64,000 bases of DNA from Podarcis raffonei (GCF_027172205.1 NC_070606.1:101904534-101968533), one strand, 5' to 3'. Numbered from the stretch's first letter, positions 23,968-42,283 are shown. Notes: a model not told the origin generated them from the sequence alone. Program-made: numbers and translations.

Positions 23968-24831
23968 TAATCAATAAAACTTAATTTTAAAAATATATCA
24001 GATGACACTGTAACATAAGGGGGTACAATTTTAACTATTCTCATGAATGTGTGAGTTATTTCAGGCTCAAGGAGACCTTAAACCTGTACAAAAAAAGTGC
24101 AAACAATTTACTTAAAAATCAATTTATTTTATAACCACAAAAAACACCCTCCTTATTTTTAAAACATAAAAAGTACATGGTTAGCCCATTCTACAACAAA
24201 AGTATGAAACACGTTAGTTGTGGTTTGCACGCTATGGCTTATCAAACCCACCAGAAATAAAATGACAAAAATTCACTTTGAATGGTCGGTGACCCTTTTC
24301 TGTGGCACTTAGTACCATTTTTATACCTTATTTTGAAAGAGACCACAAGTACCTTTATTTTGATACCAAAATAAGCCCAATTGGTTGAAAAATGAGCGAA
24401 AAAGGTTTTTCTTAAACTGACACAGAAATTACATTAGCCTAAATCGCACAAAAAACCAAATTTTCCAAAAAAATTCATCTGCGCCCAATTTTGGACCAAA
24501 AAATCTTTAAAAATTATTTGAGATTATCTCATAGGTATCTACACATTAAAAAAATGAAGAAAATCTAAGCCGTGAGAGAACATGGCACCAGTTGATTTGG
24601 CATGGAATGAACCTCATATCAAACAGCATTTGCCATTTTGCCTGTTTGGAGAGGTCCTTTTGGATGTCTTCACAGTAGAAAACAGCTATCATATCACCTG
24701 TGTCTTCTCTTCCTGGGGCTCCCTCAACCATTCCACCACACACCTGGGCTCACTACTCTCTCCTAGAACTCACAGATTCTCCTCTATCGCCTGTCTCTGC
24801 CACAGTGCTGCTCTGCATGTGCTTATTCCAG

Positions 24832-24962
24832 GCACAGGCAAACTCGGCCCTCCAGATGTCTTGAGACTACAACTCCCATGATCCCCAGCTAACAGGACCA
24901 GTGGTCGGGGTGATGGGAACTGTAGTCCCAAAACATCTGGAGGGCTCAGTTTGCCTATGTCT
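24832..24962. mobile_element. Palindromic hAT-like MITE
   Basis: The left arm ggcaaactcggccctccaga and the right arm tctggagggctcagtttgcc are inverted repeats. This is the third copy of the family at 11450 and 20598, and it also holds an ACTACAACTCCCA motif. Confidence 0.8.
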
Positions 24963-25887
24963 GGCTTACTCTTTTCAAAGCTCCCTTTGTTATCAATGCC
25001 TTTTCCAGCCCAGGTGTCAAAGGTGAGACTTAGAACTAAAGAACTTGGAAACTGAAGTTCATATGTGTATCATGGGATAGAAGAATATCTGGGTTGCATC
25101 TGGGAGGAGAATCTCAAAACCCAACTGTTCAGGCATCACTAACACTGCTACTTCCAAAGTGTCTTTGTGAATGAAGCCACTTGGCCAGCAACAGCAGAAG
25201 CCAACTAAAAATAAATAAATCAGTGCCACTAAGCAGCCTCTGAAATCTACGAGAGAAGCATTCAATTTATTCATGTGAGGATAAAGGCGGATGGGTAAAT
25301 GAGGCATGCAAAGAGGGAAGGCCAAACCAGCTCAGCAGCAGCTGAACGAGCCACTCTGCATGCAGAACGCTGTGTGAGGAGTGCAAACGCAAACCTCCAG
25401 GCCAGCTCAGCTGCTGCCCAATTCTCTCTCTCTCTCTCTCACGCAAACACACACTGAGTCTGTCTGCTGACATGGCAGTGCTGGCTGCTTGGGCTCCACC
25501 CAGCTGCACAAATCCTAGAAGGGCTTGCCTTCCAGCCACCTGGAAAAGGAGTGGAAAAACAGGAATGGCAACACACTGCCCATTTTTGTCTCTCCACAGT
25601 TCCCATTTCTACCTCAAGGAGAACGGCCCCTGCAGGCAAATAGGAACAAGTCCCTCCAATGGAAGCAGAGCTGGCTGTTAAGGCTGGGCAGTATCTGGTT
25701 TTCGACATCGTGATATATCACCAGTTAAACATTGCAATATACTGATGAAATAAGGATGGAGCTATGTAGAGCCATTGGCTGGCTTCAGGGGTTTTCCCAC
25801 ATTGTGATTTTTGCCAGCACCTGCTCTTGTGATCTGCTGCCCCCTGGCAGGGGAGAGCTGAGCTGGCAGAGTTTAACAGGGGCTGCA

Positions 25888-26022
25888 GGAATTGCGAGAG
25901 TCACAGAATGGGGAGAAACCGCAAGGGTCATTTACTTCAACACCCTGCAATGCAGGAAGCTTGGCTAAGGCATCCATGACAGACGGCTATCCAACTTCTG
26001 CTTGAAAACTTCCAAGGAAGTG
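25888..26022 (-). repeat. CR1 3' end fragment
   Basis: Reverse complement of the CR1 end: gggtcatttacttcaacacc, catccatgacagacggctat, then acttctgcttgaaaacttcc. Confidence 0.65.
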
Positions 26023-26707
26023 TGGGCTGGCTTCATGGTTTTTCCCACATTGTGATTTTTGTATAGTGCGCCAAACGTACTCACTCACAGACTAGGGAGA
26101 GGCAATGTATCGAAACATCATCAAAAATCAGTTTGAAGTCCACATTATGTCAACAGTTTCATAATATTCAGCATGGCAATATATAGCGAATCACAATGTG
26201 TGTGTGCACGTACGCACGCACTATGAAAAAAATTGCAACATGTAAAAAATGTGAAGCCAGTCATCCCTTCTCTCACAATTTCTTCTGTCCCTGTTGTTCT
26301 GTTCTATCAGTTGTGTCAGTTTTAGACCGCTAAGAAGCAGCACTTTCCAGGACGTTACCCTGTTCACCTCTACATAATTACATCCTTATTTCAGACATTG
26401 TGATCTGTTGGTATATCAGGATGTTTACCTGATGAATGTCTCACCAAACACATATTGCCAGGTCAAAAATCATGAAACCGACAGCACGCTATAGACTTCA
26501 AGCTGGTACTGTATATCATTTTGAAGAAAATACCAGAGTTGTCAAGCGATGCAAAGCAAACACTTGGCTGGAGATGGCCAAGGCTGCCAAACCCCTAGAG
26601 CAGCTGCCTAGGAACCTGCCTGGGGATTTCATCCTGGCACCTAAGAATCTGAAACCTATTCTCAGCCCTGCAAAATGCCCTCCACTCTGTGGCTCACAGA
26701 GCCGACA

Positions 26708-32189
<5,482 letters not shown>

Positions 32190-32854
32190 GGCGCCGGGAG
32201 GGGGGCTGGCGCTCCCCGCCCGACCACTCGCTCGCCCGCCCGTGGCCTCGCTGCTCCTGCCGCCGCGCTCCCCTCGGCTCTCCGGCTGCTGCTGCTTCTC
32301 CTCAGGCGGCGGAGGCGGGACGGGAGGCCGCTCGGAGTCACGGCGCCGCCTCGCTCTGCGCACGCGCAACAGGCAGGCGACGCGGCGTCATAAGCGGGGG
32401 GCGGAGCCGGCTCCCTTCCCTCCCTCTTCGCCTCAGAAGCCGGGCGGGGAGGACCAGCATTCTGAGCATGCGCTGAGCGCGCGAGAGGCGGGACGTCCGG
32501 AAGCCCGGATGTAGAACGCGCCGCTCAACGCAAACTGCGCCTGCGCAACCCGAACAACAACAACGGCTGCCATTGGACGCGAATCGGCCTTGGCCAGCGC
32601 CTCAGAACCGGGCGGCCTCCGCCCTCCGGACGCGCAGGAAGGCAGCTCCCGTCGGCCCCCGCGCCAGCCCGGCAGGATGGCGGGAGTTGTAGTGCAGGCG
32701 CGCCAGGAGGGGCCCAGCAGGGAGGCGAGGAGCCCTTTCCGCGGGACCCGGGCTCTGGCCCCGCTGGCCGGCCTGGAGCCGAGGTGGGCCGGCCCGGCCT
32801 CGCCCGAGAGGGGGCGCACCAGGGTGTCCCGCCTTCCCGGGGCCCTTCAGGTCC

Positions 32855-32930
32855 TTCCCATTCATAGAAGGGCTGGAAGGGACCCCCGAGGGTCATCCAG
32901 TCCAGCTCCCCTCAGAAGGCTGTTCCTGTG
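32855..32930 (-). repeat. CR1 3' end fragment
   Basis: cattcatagaagggctggaa followed by gggtcatccagtccagctcc is the reverse complement of the CR1 terminus (gttggactcgatggcccttg and following). Confidence 0.65.
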
Positions 32931-34469
32931 AGGTAGGGCAGCCTGGGCAGCCGGGGGCTAAGTGGGCATTGGGACCCACTCTCCCCGCTCCACCCCCGCG
33001 GGGACTGGTGAGGGACACGTTCCTCCGCCTGCGCGCCAGGCTGGCCTTGAAGAAAAGGCCGGGCAGACGGGGCCCTTCTCGCCTGCCTTGAGCCCCTTGA
33101 AGGGCCTGGCCAGCTCTGCCTGGGTGCGGAGCCCTCTCCCGCCCACCCCAGCTCCGGCCCTCCATGAGCGCCGTCCGAGGGCTCTCGGGCGCTGGGCTAA
33201 GAAGCACACGGGGCGGGTGTGCGAAGGGATTAGGCTTTGCCGCTCTGCTGTCAGAACAGCTTTAACAAGTGGGCCATCTCCCATCGCTGCAAGAGCCTCC
33301 CTTCAGGGGACGCGGCATCAAAGGGGCCGGCCTCCATGCAGAGCAGCTCCAGGCAGGAGAACATCCCGCCCTGCTTGGCTGCTAATCAGGACGCCGTGTC
33401 TCTGCCTGTTCCCTTGCAAGGAGTGACAACCGCATCATCTTGCCAGCTGTCAGCCCTGCCCAAACCGATCGACCGGCTTGCTGGAGTGATTGAGATAATG
33501 GCCGGGTTGAGCCTGGGCCGCTGCTGGCTCATCACATCATTTGGGAGCTGGGGGGGGGGACTGCCAGTCTCTCTCGCCCGAGCACAAAATTGCCCAGACA
33601 GGCCTCTTCCCCTTGAGCGGTTCGGATGAGTTCCACGCAGTGGCCGCATGGCCAGGCTCCCGGGTTGCCAGCTCCCCTGCCCCTGCTTGTATTTTTATGC
33701 TGTGAACCAGTGGTATAGAAATTTAATAAATAGAAGGGGAAAAAATAAAGGTCACATGCATCCTGTTTCACCACCTGAGGCGAGATGGGAAGCTGCTGTC
33801 CTGCAGATGCTCAGCCCACCTCCCCCCTTGCCGCCCCACCAAAGCTGTGTGTTCTCAGGATATCTCAGGAGAGCCCCACAAGATTGTGTAGAGGCCTCAA
33901 CCGAGTCCGGAAGCCAGCCCAACCAGCCGCCCCTCCAGTCGCAAGGGTGGTGGTAGAGGGCATCCATGGAGGCACCCCATAGATTCTGCCACCTGAGGTG
34001 GCTGCCTCAGTCGACCTCATGGATGGGCCAGTCCTGTGCGCATCCGTCACGCAGCATCAGGTTGAGTGGGCAAGCAGGCAGTGGCTTCACTTCAGTCACC
34101 TGGGAGAGAGTCAGGGTGTGTGGGAGCAGGTTCCCCAAGGCAGGTGTTGCGGTTGAGTGAGGGCGAGGTGTTCCTGTTGGATTGGGAAAGGTACAGTGCT
34201 GTGGGATGGCACTTGGCAGACATGCAGCCAGGAGGGCTAACAGAATCCCCAGGGGTGGCACCAGACTGCCGCCCCCACCCCCAACTGAGGAAGACCCAAG
34301 GGGGATAAAGGCAGGTTAGTGTGAGTCTCGCTGACTCCCAGACGAAGCCATGGCATTTGTCCCTGCATGATGCTGAGCTAAGCGCATGTCACTGTAGTTA
34401 TCCATCTGAACACCAGCTGCGGAAAGGTCAAAATATTTAGAGGGACCAAGATGGCTGTTGGTGGTCTGT
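32931..34469. other. Intergenic between PPP1R2 and APOD, first part
   Basis: No gene was recognised. gtatagaaatttaataaata near 33711-33730 looks like a decayed LINE tail. Confidence 0.45.
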
Positions 34470-34487
34470 GGAAAATGGGATTCTTTC

Positions 34488-36047
34488 GTAAAGCAAGGAT
34501 TTTATTACTAAGGTTGTGTGAACGCCTTTCTTTTTGTGGAAAAGAGCAATTAACTTTATATTGGGCCAATTTAAGTGACTGTGCTGGAGGATAAGAGAAC
34601 GGAATTCACCCCTCCCCCAAAACCCGGGAGCGATCGGGGAGAGAGCCTGCGGAAGAGGTTTATAGATTTTGACAGCTGTCAAACTAGCTGTCAAAGTTGG
34701 GGGAAAAAAGGGAACTGTGTCTCTGCTGTCTTTGCTGGTTACATTTGATACAATTTGGTAACAAATTGTTAAAAATAAAGAAGAAAAGGTTAATTTGTCA
34801 TAAAGTAACTAGAATCCCTCTAGAGGGGGTCCAGGACATTATAAAAATGGCTGTAAGTGGAAAAATACTGGCTGAACTGGAAAAGACCTTTCGTCTCTTG
34901 GGAAGTCTACAGGAGCAGACAAATGTTTTGACTATGAATGTAATAACAATGAAGGGAACAGTAAACAAAATTGCTGAACCTGGAATAGATATGATTCAAG
35001 CTCCTGCAGATGAACAGGGAAGTGTTGCTGATCCAAAAATCCTTATAGCCAAACAGGAGAAAGAGTCTGAGTCATTTAAAGAGGAACATGAGAAAGAAGG
35101 AGGTGCTGGGATGTTGCAGATGACTAAAGAGAGCCAGAGGCCTGTTAAGTTGGAAATAATGGAAAATAAGAACATGATGATGAAAGTTTGGTTGGAAGTG
35201 AAGAATGGAAATTGGAGAGATCTCCTCTTATGGGGATCTGAAGACATATGGAATATAAATATGGCCAATGTTGAATTTGGAGCCTTTGGGACATCTGGAC
35301 TTATGAGAAGTAAGAAACAAGATTTTGGCTCCATTGTTAAATATGGAGGTCTGGCTGGAAGAAATATGGACCTTATTGGAACAGAGCCTCTTCGAGATTC
35401 GGAATTTAAAATAAAGGACTATCAAGAAAACCGGCAGAGAGAAATTGAGAGAGGGTTAAGTGCCTCGGATGTGAGATCGCCAGGCTGATTTTGGATGGGC
35501 TGATGGACTTTGGTTGGGGATCAAACCGGGAAAGGGGGTGGTAGGGCTTCGGGAATCCAAAGGGTGTATAAATATAATTCTGTTTTAATTAAGTTGGCTT
35601 TTGCCACTAACACAAAAATGGGGAATTTGGGGAGAGATTTAGGGCCGACCTTAGCTAAAGATTGTCAAGTTTAACTGTTGGTGCATAAAGATTGAGATTT
35701 TTAAGTTTAAATAGGTTAATTAAATTGATGGAGGAATTTAGGAAAAGTAGGTTAAGAATAAGTTTTGAAATATAAAGATTGTGGTTTAGAAGTTAAAATC
35801 TGATTAAGTAAATTGAATTAGAGGAAATAAGGTAAAGTGGGAGGGATAAAAATTGCTGAGCTAAAAATTGGAATTGGAATACAAGAAGGGCAGGTGTGGG
35901 GAAGTCAAGGAAATTGGGTATGGAATGTAATTAAGGTAAACTTTTTTAACTGTTGTTTTTTCTTCTTTTTTTCTTCTTTTTTTCTTTTCTGTTTTTCTTT
36001 TATACTCTTTTTTGAAAATTTCAATAAACATAATTTTAAAAAAAAAA
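34488..36047 (+). mobile_element. Non-autonomous L1-like (half-LINE) element with ORF1-like frame
   Basis: A 1560-base unit is bounded by the perfect 18-base duplication GGAAAATGGGATTCTTTC at 34470-34487 and 36048-36065. It ends in AATAAAC followed by an A-tail, which shows L1-type integration. It contains one 263-codon frame (34697-35488). Near residues 55-90 this has a predicted helical, heptad-like stretch (ILAELEKTFRLLGSLQEQ), then a charged region rich in Lys and Glu. No reverse transcriptase or endonuclease is present. The layout (5' region, ORF1-like frame, 3' UTR, poly-A) resembles mammalian HAL1 elements. The ORF1 assignment is an inference; I do not recognise the protein by sequence. 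Confidence 0.75.
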
Positions 36048-36065
36048 GGAAAATGGGATTCTTTC

Positions 36066-36412
36066 ATAACTGGTGGGCAGATCTGAGCCAAGGTTGTCTT
36101 TGAGCAGCTGGGAGTTTGGGGGGAGCTCAGGGCTGGATCTGGAGTCGGACCCAGAAGCCATAGCGTCAGGTTCCAGAGGGTGCCATCTAGGTTGGTAGAG
36201 GGAGAGCAGCTTTTTGCAGGGACTTCTCAGTCCTCCAGCAAGAAGAGACAGGTTTGGCCAGCCGCAGGGTTGCTGCGCTGCCAGTTTTCTCCTGGGCAAA
36301 CCAGGAATTTGTGCCTTTGGGGCTGCATTTGAACTTACAGGGACTGAAAGTTGTGTTCTGTCTGTTCAATCCATCCAGCCATTTCCCATCAGCTGCAAAA
36401 GTACCCCAGGTA

Positions 36413-36462
<50 letters not shown>

Positions 36463-38370
36463 GTATGTATTGCTGGGAATGCAGGGCCTTACAAAAATGG
36501 CAGGTGGCAACTGCGTTTCGTTTAGGAAGGATTTCTCCTCTCACACACAGGAAGGAATCCCTCCCCCTCTCTCCTCCGACTATTCCTGCTGTGTCACACA
36601 TGTGCTTCACCTAAAAGCCATTTGCTCCCTGCTTCAAAAATACTGTATGGCCATATGGAAATCGAACCATCAGGTTTCTAAAATATTGCTGTTCTCCTTA
36701 GTTTTGGGCCCTCATTTGCTGCTTGTGGTATAAGTTAGCTAAGGCAAATATATGCAGATGAGAAAAAGCTCATGGGGAGATGTGCCAGAATGTTTACAGC
36801 TTCCTGTTTTATTTTTTAGTCTTAATAAGTTAATTTTATTAGTATTTTGCATTTTGACTTTCTATGTGAGCCAGCTTGGAAGGGCTTTGGCCCTGAGTGG
36901 TGTCAGAGCTCAGCTGGCTATTATTTAGAGAATAAGCAACCCAGAGGAGGCCAGAGGCAGGATCCTGATTCCACACAGCCCTGCGGACCCTGCTCCGACT
37001 CTCTTGAAGGGCTCTGGAGCACCAGGTGCTTGGCTCCTGGCAAGCCACTGGGTGGCGCTCCAGGCCCACTCGGCGGATCAGCTTGCTTGCTCAAAGACCC
37101 AGCAGCTGCCTAGAGAAACTGGGCAGGTGAGGAAGTGGCCAGTGTCCCACTTACAAACTCTTGGAGCAGTGAATGCTCCATGAGCTCTTCTTCCTCAAGC
37201 TCAGCTCAGCTTCTGCACCGGCAGCCATTACTGGTGTGGCAGTCAGGAGTGCTGGAACTACAGGCAGGTTTGTGTGGCACAGCAAACTCTTTAGTTGTAG
37301 TATGAAAAGTTACAGGAATTGACACTCCGGGGCGGGCCCTGGGAGGAAACGAAGCAGCGTCTCTGCCCAGAAAGTCTCGCAGGCGTAAAGAGCATTGAGA
37401 GCAGGATCATGTATTACTTCCCTGAAACCATGATGAGACCAATCGCTAGGAATGCACAAGTAATAAGGGAGGTAGAGGGGTCCCTAGCTGGCTGCCCTCA
37501 AACAAGCCAGGCCCAGGGATTGAGGTTTCAGACGGTGGTTTGTCTGGAGTGAAGCAAACCACAGTCTCCTGGGTGGCCCCCGCGCTAGGCAGAGGGTTGT
37601 GGTTTGCTGCTTGCACTGGCTTCACATTCAGCCATTAACCATGAACTCTGACATGTGACTGAGGCTTATGACGGGGGTGGGGGGCGCATCTCCACTCGGG
37701 CCTGATCCTCACTGGGTGGCCTCAGGGCAGCCATTATTTCTCACCTGTAACTACCACAACCATAACTGGTCCCTCCTAAACTGCAAATAAATTGCAAATA
37801 GGTAAGGCTTCAATTGTTGAGGTGTTTTTACATATTTTGTATGCCTTGTGTTTATCACTGGAGCTCCAGAGAGCCCCTGGCCAAGGAAACACAGCACCAG
37901 GGACTATGTTTGCAAAGCTGGGGCGGCAGGTGGAAGGGCCACTTGGGGAGCTGGCTGCAATTGGCGGACTCAGTGGGCCCCCGTCTCTGCAGCATTTACT
38001 CCTCTTGGGCCCCCGGCTTGTCACTTTACCAGGCAGGCTGCCAGATAATGCACATCTCAGCAGAGGCCCAGGTGGTTTGCCTCTGAACGGCAGTGAGGAG
38101 GTCCAGACACGGCTTTTCAGCAGGACTGACAGCAACCCTCAGCCCCCAACCACCCCCTTTGGCTCAGCCTCTGACAGCCCCAGGCAAAGAGGCTGCAAGG
38201 AGGTGGGAAACAAGCACACCCTTTGGGGTTCTGGAAATTCTGAGGTGCAAGGTGCTGTGCACTTGAAAGTTCCAAAGGAGTGAGGGGTTCTCACTCCAAG
38301 CCCCCCCCCCCCCCCGCAATTTCAGCACCATAGCAAGACACAATAAATGAAGGAAAATCAGGAGCTGTAT
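36066..38370. other. Intergenic between the L1-like element and APOD
   Basis: No gene was recognised. It contains a (TC)n run at 36418-36461 and a poly-C run at about 38300-38317. Confidence 0.5.
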
Positions 38371-38396
38371 AGATGCAAGCTGCTTGATTAGGCAAG

Positions 38397-38402
38397 TTTA
38401 TT
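38397..38402 (-). terminator. Polyadenylation signal of APOD
   Basis: AATAAA on the minus strand, about 365 bases beyond the APOD stop codon, followed by A/T-rich then GT-containing sequence. Confidence 0.65.
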
Positions 38403-38765
38403 CTAAGCAGAAAAACTGAAGTTTCCTCACAAGAGAATTTGGAATGTGGTCCCAGGTTCCCAACCCTCCAGGAAGCAACTGGCAGCCTCAGTCAGGTGGC
38501 AGCCTCCTCCGAGATCTTCGCTTTACTCTTGAGACAGGTTTTAACCCGGAAACAGCAGTGCGGAAGGGGGCAGCAGGACACTACAACAAGGTCCTCCCCA
38601 GGACAGGTGGGTGCTACAAGGCAGCAGGCGCAGGGCCTTCCCACCCGTCCTGGTGGCCTGAGGGCTGGCAAACTACACAAGCCCAAAGGCTGTGCTGGTC
38701 GAGACAAAGCAGTAGCTAGCGAGGAGGAGCAGGCAGAGTCCAGGGCTGGTTGGGGCCGCTGCAGG

Positions 38766-41174
38766 CTACATGTCGGAAGGGCAGTTCTCCTGGTCGGTGG
38801 GCATCATGCGAGCCGTGTCGATCTTGTAGGAGTGCAGGGTGCTCTTGAGGTGCTCCACAGTCTCCGGGGGCAGCTGGCGGGTTCTGGACATGATCCAGGC
38901 GTAATCCACATGGAAGAGCCAGAGGAAATTGGTGCAGGAGTAGATCAGCGTGTAGTTCTCGTAGTCTGTGGAGAGGACCCAGTAGGGGGCTGCCGGCATG
39001 ACTGGAGGGGAAAGGAGCAGGAATTGCCATCATCAAAAGAGCCGCTGGAAGAGCCGGGGCTGGCTTGGCCGGCAGGAAAACAGAGGGACAGGAGAGGCCT
39101 GGCAGCATCCCTTCATTTCCCAACAAGGCCTCCCTTTTGTCCGGGGCAACAACGAAGCCCACGATGCAAAAGGAATAAGGAGCCTGCTCACTGGTGACTC
39201 GGAGCCCAGCCGTCCCAAAGGGAAGCTGGGCAGTGCAGAGACTTCACTGAACTGTATCACAATGCAAAAGGCAGCCTTTAAAATAGATGTATCCTTGCAG
39301 CAGGGAATGAAGTGGCCAAACTCACAGCCGGCAATCAAGGAAATGGCTCTCTGTGTGTTTCTAATGAATGAGGCCTCCATCTGCTTCCTTGCCAGGTAGA
39401 AAGAAGCCACATTGCGCCAAAGAAGCAGATCATTGATAAAGGGATTGAAAATGGCCAATAGTGTGAGGCCCTTGTCCAAATCTAAGGCATGCTCACAGCT
39501 GGAAGACACTGTGTGCTGCAACACAAAGGGCGCTGCGGAGCTGAAGGGGCCACTCCAATTGTCAAGGGGCTGAAACAGCTCCCCTGGTGAGGAATGGTTA
39601 CAACTTTGGGGCAAATTTGGAATATTGTGGAGAAAGTCAGTGCAGAGAGGTGCTCCAATGAAGCTGCGTGTTGGAAAATCCAGAACAGGTAAAAGAAGCT
39701 ATTTCTTCACACAGTGCATGGTTAAACTATGGAACTCGCTGCTGCAGGAGGCAGGGATGGCCACCAACTTGGATGGTCCACCAAGAGGAGTGGGCAGTGA
39801 GAGGATTGCCAATGACTACTAACCACAATGTAGCCAGCAGAAACCCCCGAAATGGGGCAGATTCCATTCTGCCTCCACGGTTGGCCTTGCAAGCTCCATC
39901 CTCCATGACCAGGTGAACCAAGAGGAAGAGGAGGAGCCTCCCACTTACTTACACGAGCTAAACTTGACCTGCAGCTTCGCTGGTTCATGGTGGTCTCTTT
40001 GGAAGGCTTCCCCCTCAATCTGGTTGATGGAGCCGTCAGAGCTGGAGGGAGAGCAAGATGTGCAGCAGGTGAAAGAGCAGCTCAAGGAAGACAAGAAACA
40101 GTTTACAAAACAAGAAACAGCACGGACACATCTGCACTGTGTCTGGAGAAAGTGGACTGCAGTCCCCTTGTGCCCCGGTGGCATTCACCGGCCTCCCCTT
40201 CAGATCTGCCTGCTTGGTGGGAGGAAGGTGGGGCCTTTTCTGTGGTGGCTCCTTCCCTGTGCAATTCCCTCCTGCGTTTTGTGCGCCTGGTTCCCTCTCT
40301 CTGTGTTTTTAAAATAGGCCTTTGAGATGCAGCTGTTCCTGTTCTCGTTTTAACTAAATGTATAATTTGAAACTGCCGCTGTTTGATGGCTTGATCTTGC
40401 AGGTTTTAAATCTTCTGTGCCTCCCTTTGTGAGTTGTCTTTGCAGGTGGGTCTTTGGCCCTGGAAGGGGGCACCAAAACACCTAGATAAATCCAAGCCTG
40501 CAAACCCCTCAGCCGGGGCAGCAAGAGGGAGGTGTTGGGGCAGGAGGGCCCCCCAGGAGCCCAGCAGGAGCACCCCAGCTCTTGCCCAGCCACCCCCTCC
40601 CCAAACCATGAAGAACCCACCTTTCACCCCCAACTCCTGCCAGGCAGGAGGAGAAAGATACTTACAGCAGTTCTTTGTTCACCACTCTGACTTTCCCGTT
40701 TTCCTTGAGCTCATAGTGTGCCTGGATACATTTCCCTTTCTCAAAATTGGATGGCAGCTTCTCGATCTCGTACCATATGCCCTGATACTGAGAGAGGGGA
40801 GGGAACACACAAGAGAGTCACTCCAAATTCTTCCCATCCTCTTCTGCGGGGCTGCGATTGAAGCACCGCTGTGGAACATGCTTCCTCGCAGAGTAGCCTT
40901 GAAGAAATCTCACTCTGCCCTGCCTTTCCCTGCCCAGCCTTGGCAATGCCCTCCCCACCTTCAGGCCTCCCCCCCCCTCCACCACCTGGTGGTCCAGCTG
41001 ACTGCTGAGTTTGGCTGCAATAAGGCAGAGTCAGGGCAGGTTTGCTCCTACCTTGTTGACGTCAAAGCCCTCCTGGACTGGGGGGTCTGGGCAGCTCCCC
41101 ATGTGGAAAGTTTGCCCCTGGGTCCCGCCGAAGAGTCCCAGGATGAAGGGGAGCAGCACCCAGTGGACTGCCAT
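38766..41174 (-). CDS. APOD: APOD, apolipoprotein D (secreted lipocalin)
   Basis: Apolipoprotein D is a secreted lipocalin that carries small lipids such as arachidonate, progesterone and pheromone-like ligands. Coding exons: 41174-41052, 40787-40666, 40041-39953 and 39001-38766. They join in phase to 189 codons, the same as human APOD. The protein has a 20-residue signal peptide (MAVHWVLLPFILGLFGGTQG), then QTFHMGSCPDPPVQEGFDVN and the lipocalin G-x-W motif (YQGIWYEIEKLP, from residue 42). Later come the conserved INQIEGEA, APYWVLSTDYENYTLIYSC and FHVDYAWIMSR blocks and a final NCPSDM. Disulfide cysteines are kept. Both human N-glycosylation sites (Asn65, Asn98) are replaced by His and Asp, and a new sequon NYT appears at Asn127. 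The human unpaired Cys136 is Asn here. A minus-strand AATAAA at 38402-38397 fits as the polyadenylation signal. It lies next to PPP1R2, as in human. Confidence 0.96.
39622..39860 (+). repeat. CR1-like LINE fragment
   Basis: The plus strand encodes YFFTQCMVKLWNSLLQEAG and MATNLDG, the C-terminus of the CR1-like reverse transcriptase. It lies antisense in APOD intron 3, between coding exons 3 and 4. Confidence 0.75.
40150..40340 (+). repeat. L2 LINE fragment
   Basis: ggggccttttctgtggtggctccttccctgtgcaattccc matches the SVVAPxLWNxLP coding end of L2-clade elements (compare VVVPALWNALPSDV at 63.4 kb). It lies antisense in the intron between APOD coding exons 2 and 3. Confidence 0.6.
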
Positions 41175-41659
41175 GGCGATGGGCGGGAGCAGAAATAGGC
41201 TCCCTTCCTGGCAGGGAAGAACAGCACAGGGGTCAGGGAGGGGTTAGATGGCCCTGGGGTCCCTTCCAACTCTCCAGCTTTATGGGTCTGGCAATCATTG
41301 AGCAAGGCTCAGAAATGGCCAAAGGAGCCTTGGGTGAAACTTCATCCCCAGGTGCCTGTCGAGGAGAGAAGGCGGGGGGGGGAGCCCAAGAAGCCCAGAA
41401 GGTAATGCATTGGCTCACAACTCCAGCTCAGCCAGTAGACCCAGTGAGACCCCCCAGGGCAGCTGCCAGTATCGCTGGGTGGAGGGAGACCAGCAGCGCC
41501 ATGCAAGGAAGGGCATCCCTCAGGCTCAGAAATAACATCACCAACAGGGCAGGTAGAATCACTTTTTGGAAAAGAATCTTACACCAAAGATGTACTTTTT
41601 ACTTCATTTGAGAAAGTTTATCTCCCACCCATTAAGGGGGGGGGGGAGAGGAGAAAAGT

Positions 41660-41735
41660 GTCGTGATTCCTGCACTGCAGGAGTTGGACTAGATGGCCCT
41701 TGGGGAATCCCTTCCAACTATGATTCTACGATAAG
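41660..41735 (+). repeat. CR1 3' end fragment
   Basis: ggagttggactagatggccc, then cccttccaactatgattctacgat, is the CR1 terminus. A weaker copy (ggttagatggccctggggtc) lies at 41241-41290. Both are in the APOD 5' UTR intron. Confidence 0.8.
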
Positions 41736-42249
41736 CAAAAGTGCTCCTTGTTGGACAGACTTGCAGCCTCTTGTGGCTTCCAGGTCTGCAGCCGCTCTGG
41801 GCTCTCTCCTTACCTCCCCAGGAGCCGCCAGCCCATCTCAAGACCACGCCAGTTCCGGGGCAGAGCCATGGGTGGGCACCCCCCCCGGGCAGGCCATGCC
41901 CAGCTGCCTCCTCTGCCTCTGGGGAGTCTCTGCTGGATGGCGGCTGGAAGGGGGTTCAGAGATGGTTCCCCTGAAGACAGTGGCTCTCTTGTGAGTCGCT
42001 TCAGCCAAAAGATGGGTTGGCAGAACTGGGCGGGGGGGGGGGCAAACTTAGAATGTTGAGGCAAGATGGAATCTGTTTTTGCCTATTCTATTTTAACTTG
42101 GGGGGGAGTCTGAAATTATTGTTATTAATTTTTCTTACTGCTACTGTTATTGTTTTGTCCTTTTTGTAAACTACTTAGAGGTTTGGCTTTATGAAAGAAG
42201 TAAAGTTGCGACAATTTTATTATGTCTTCAGACTATTAGAGATGTAGTC

Positions 42250-42254
<5 letters not shown>

Positions 42255-42283
<29 letters not shown>

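Larger units (their letters stand above)
24000..26707 (-). other. Downstream of PPP1R2: possible long 3' UTR with repeats
   Basis: No gene was recognised. The sequence is AT-rich from 24000 to 24580. Minus-strand AATAAA motifs lie near 24124 and 24353 and could end the PPP1R2 transcript, but nothing decides this. Listed separately are a palindromic MITE (24832-24962) and a CR1 3' fragment. The phrase cccacattgtgatttttg occurs at about 25798 and again at about 26045, a partial duplication around the CR1 piece. Confidence 0.4.
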
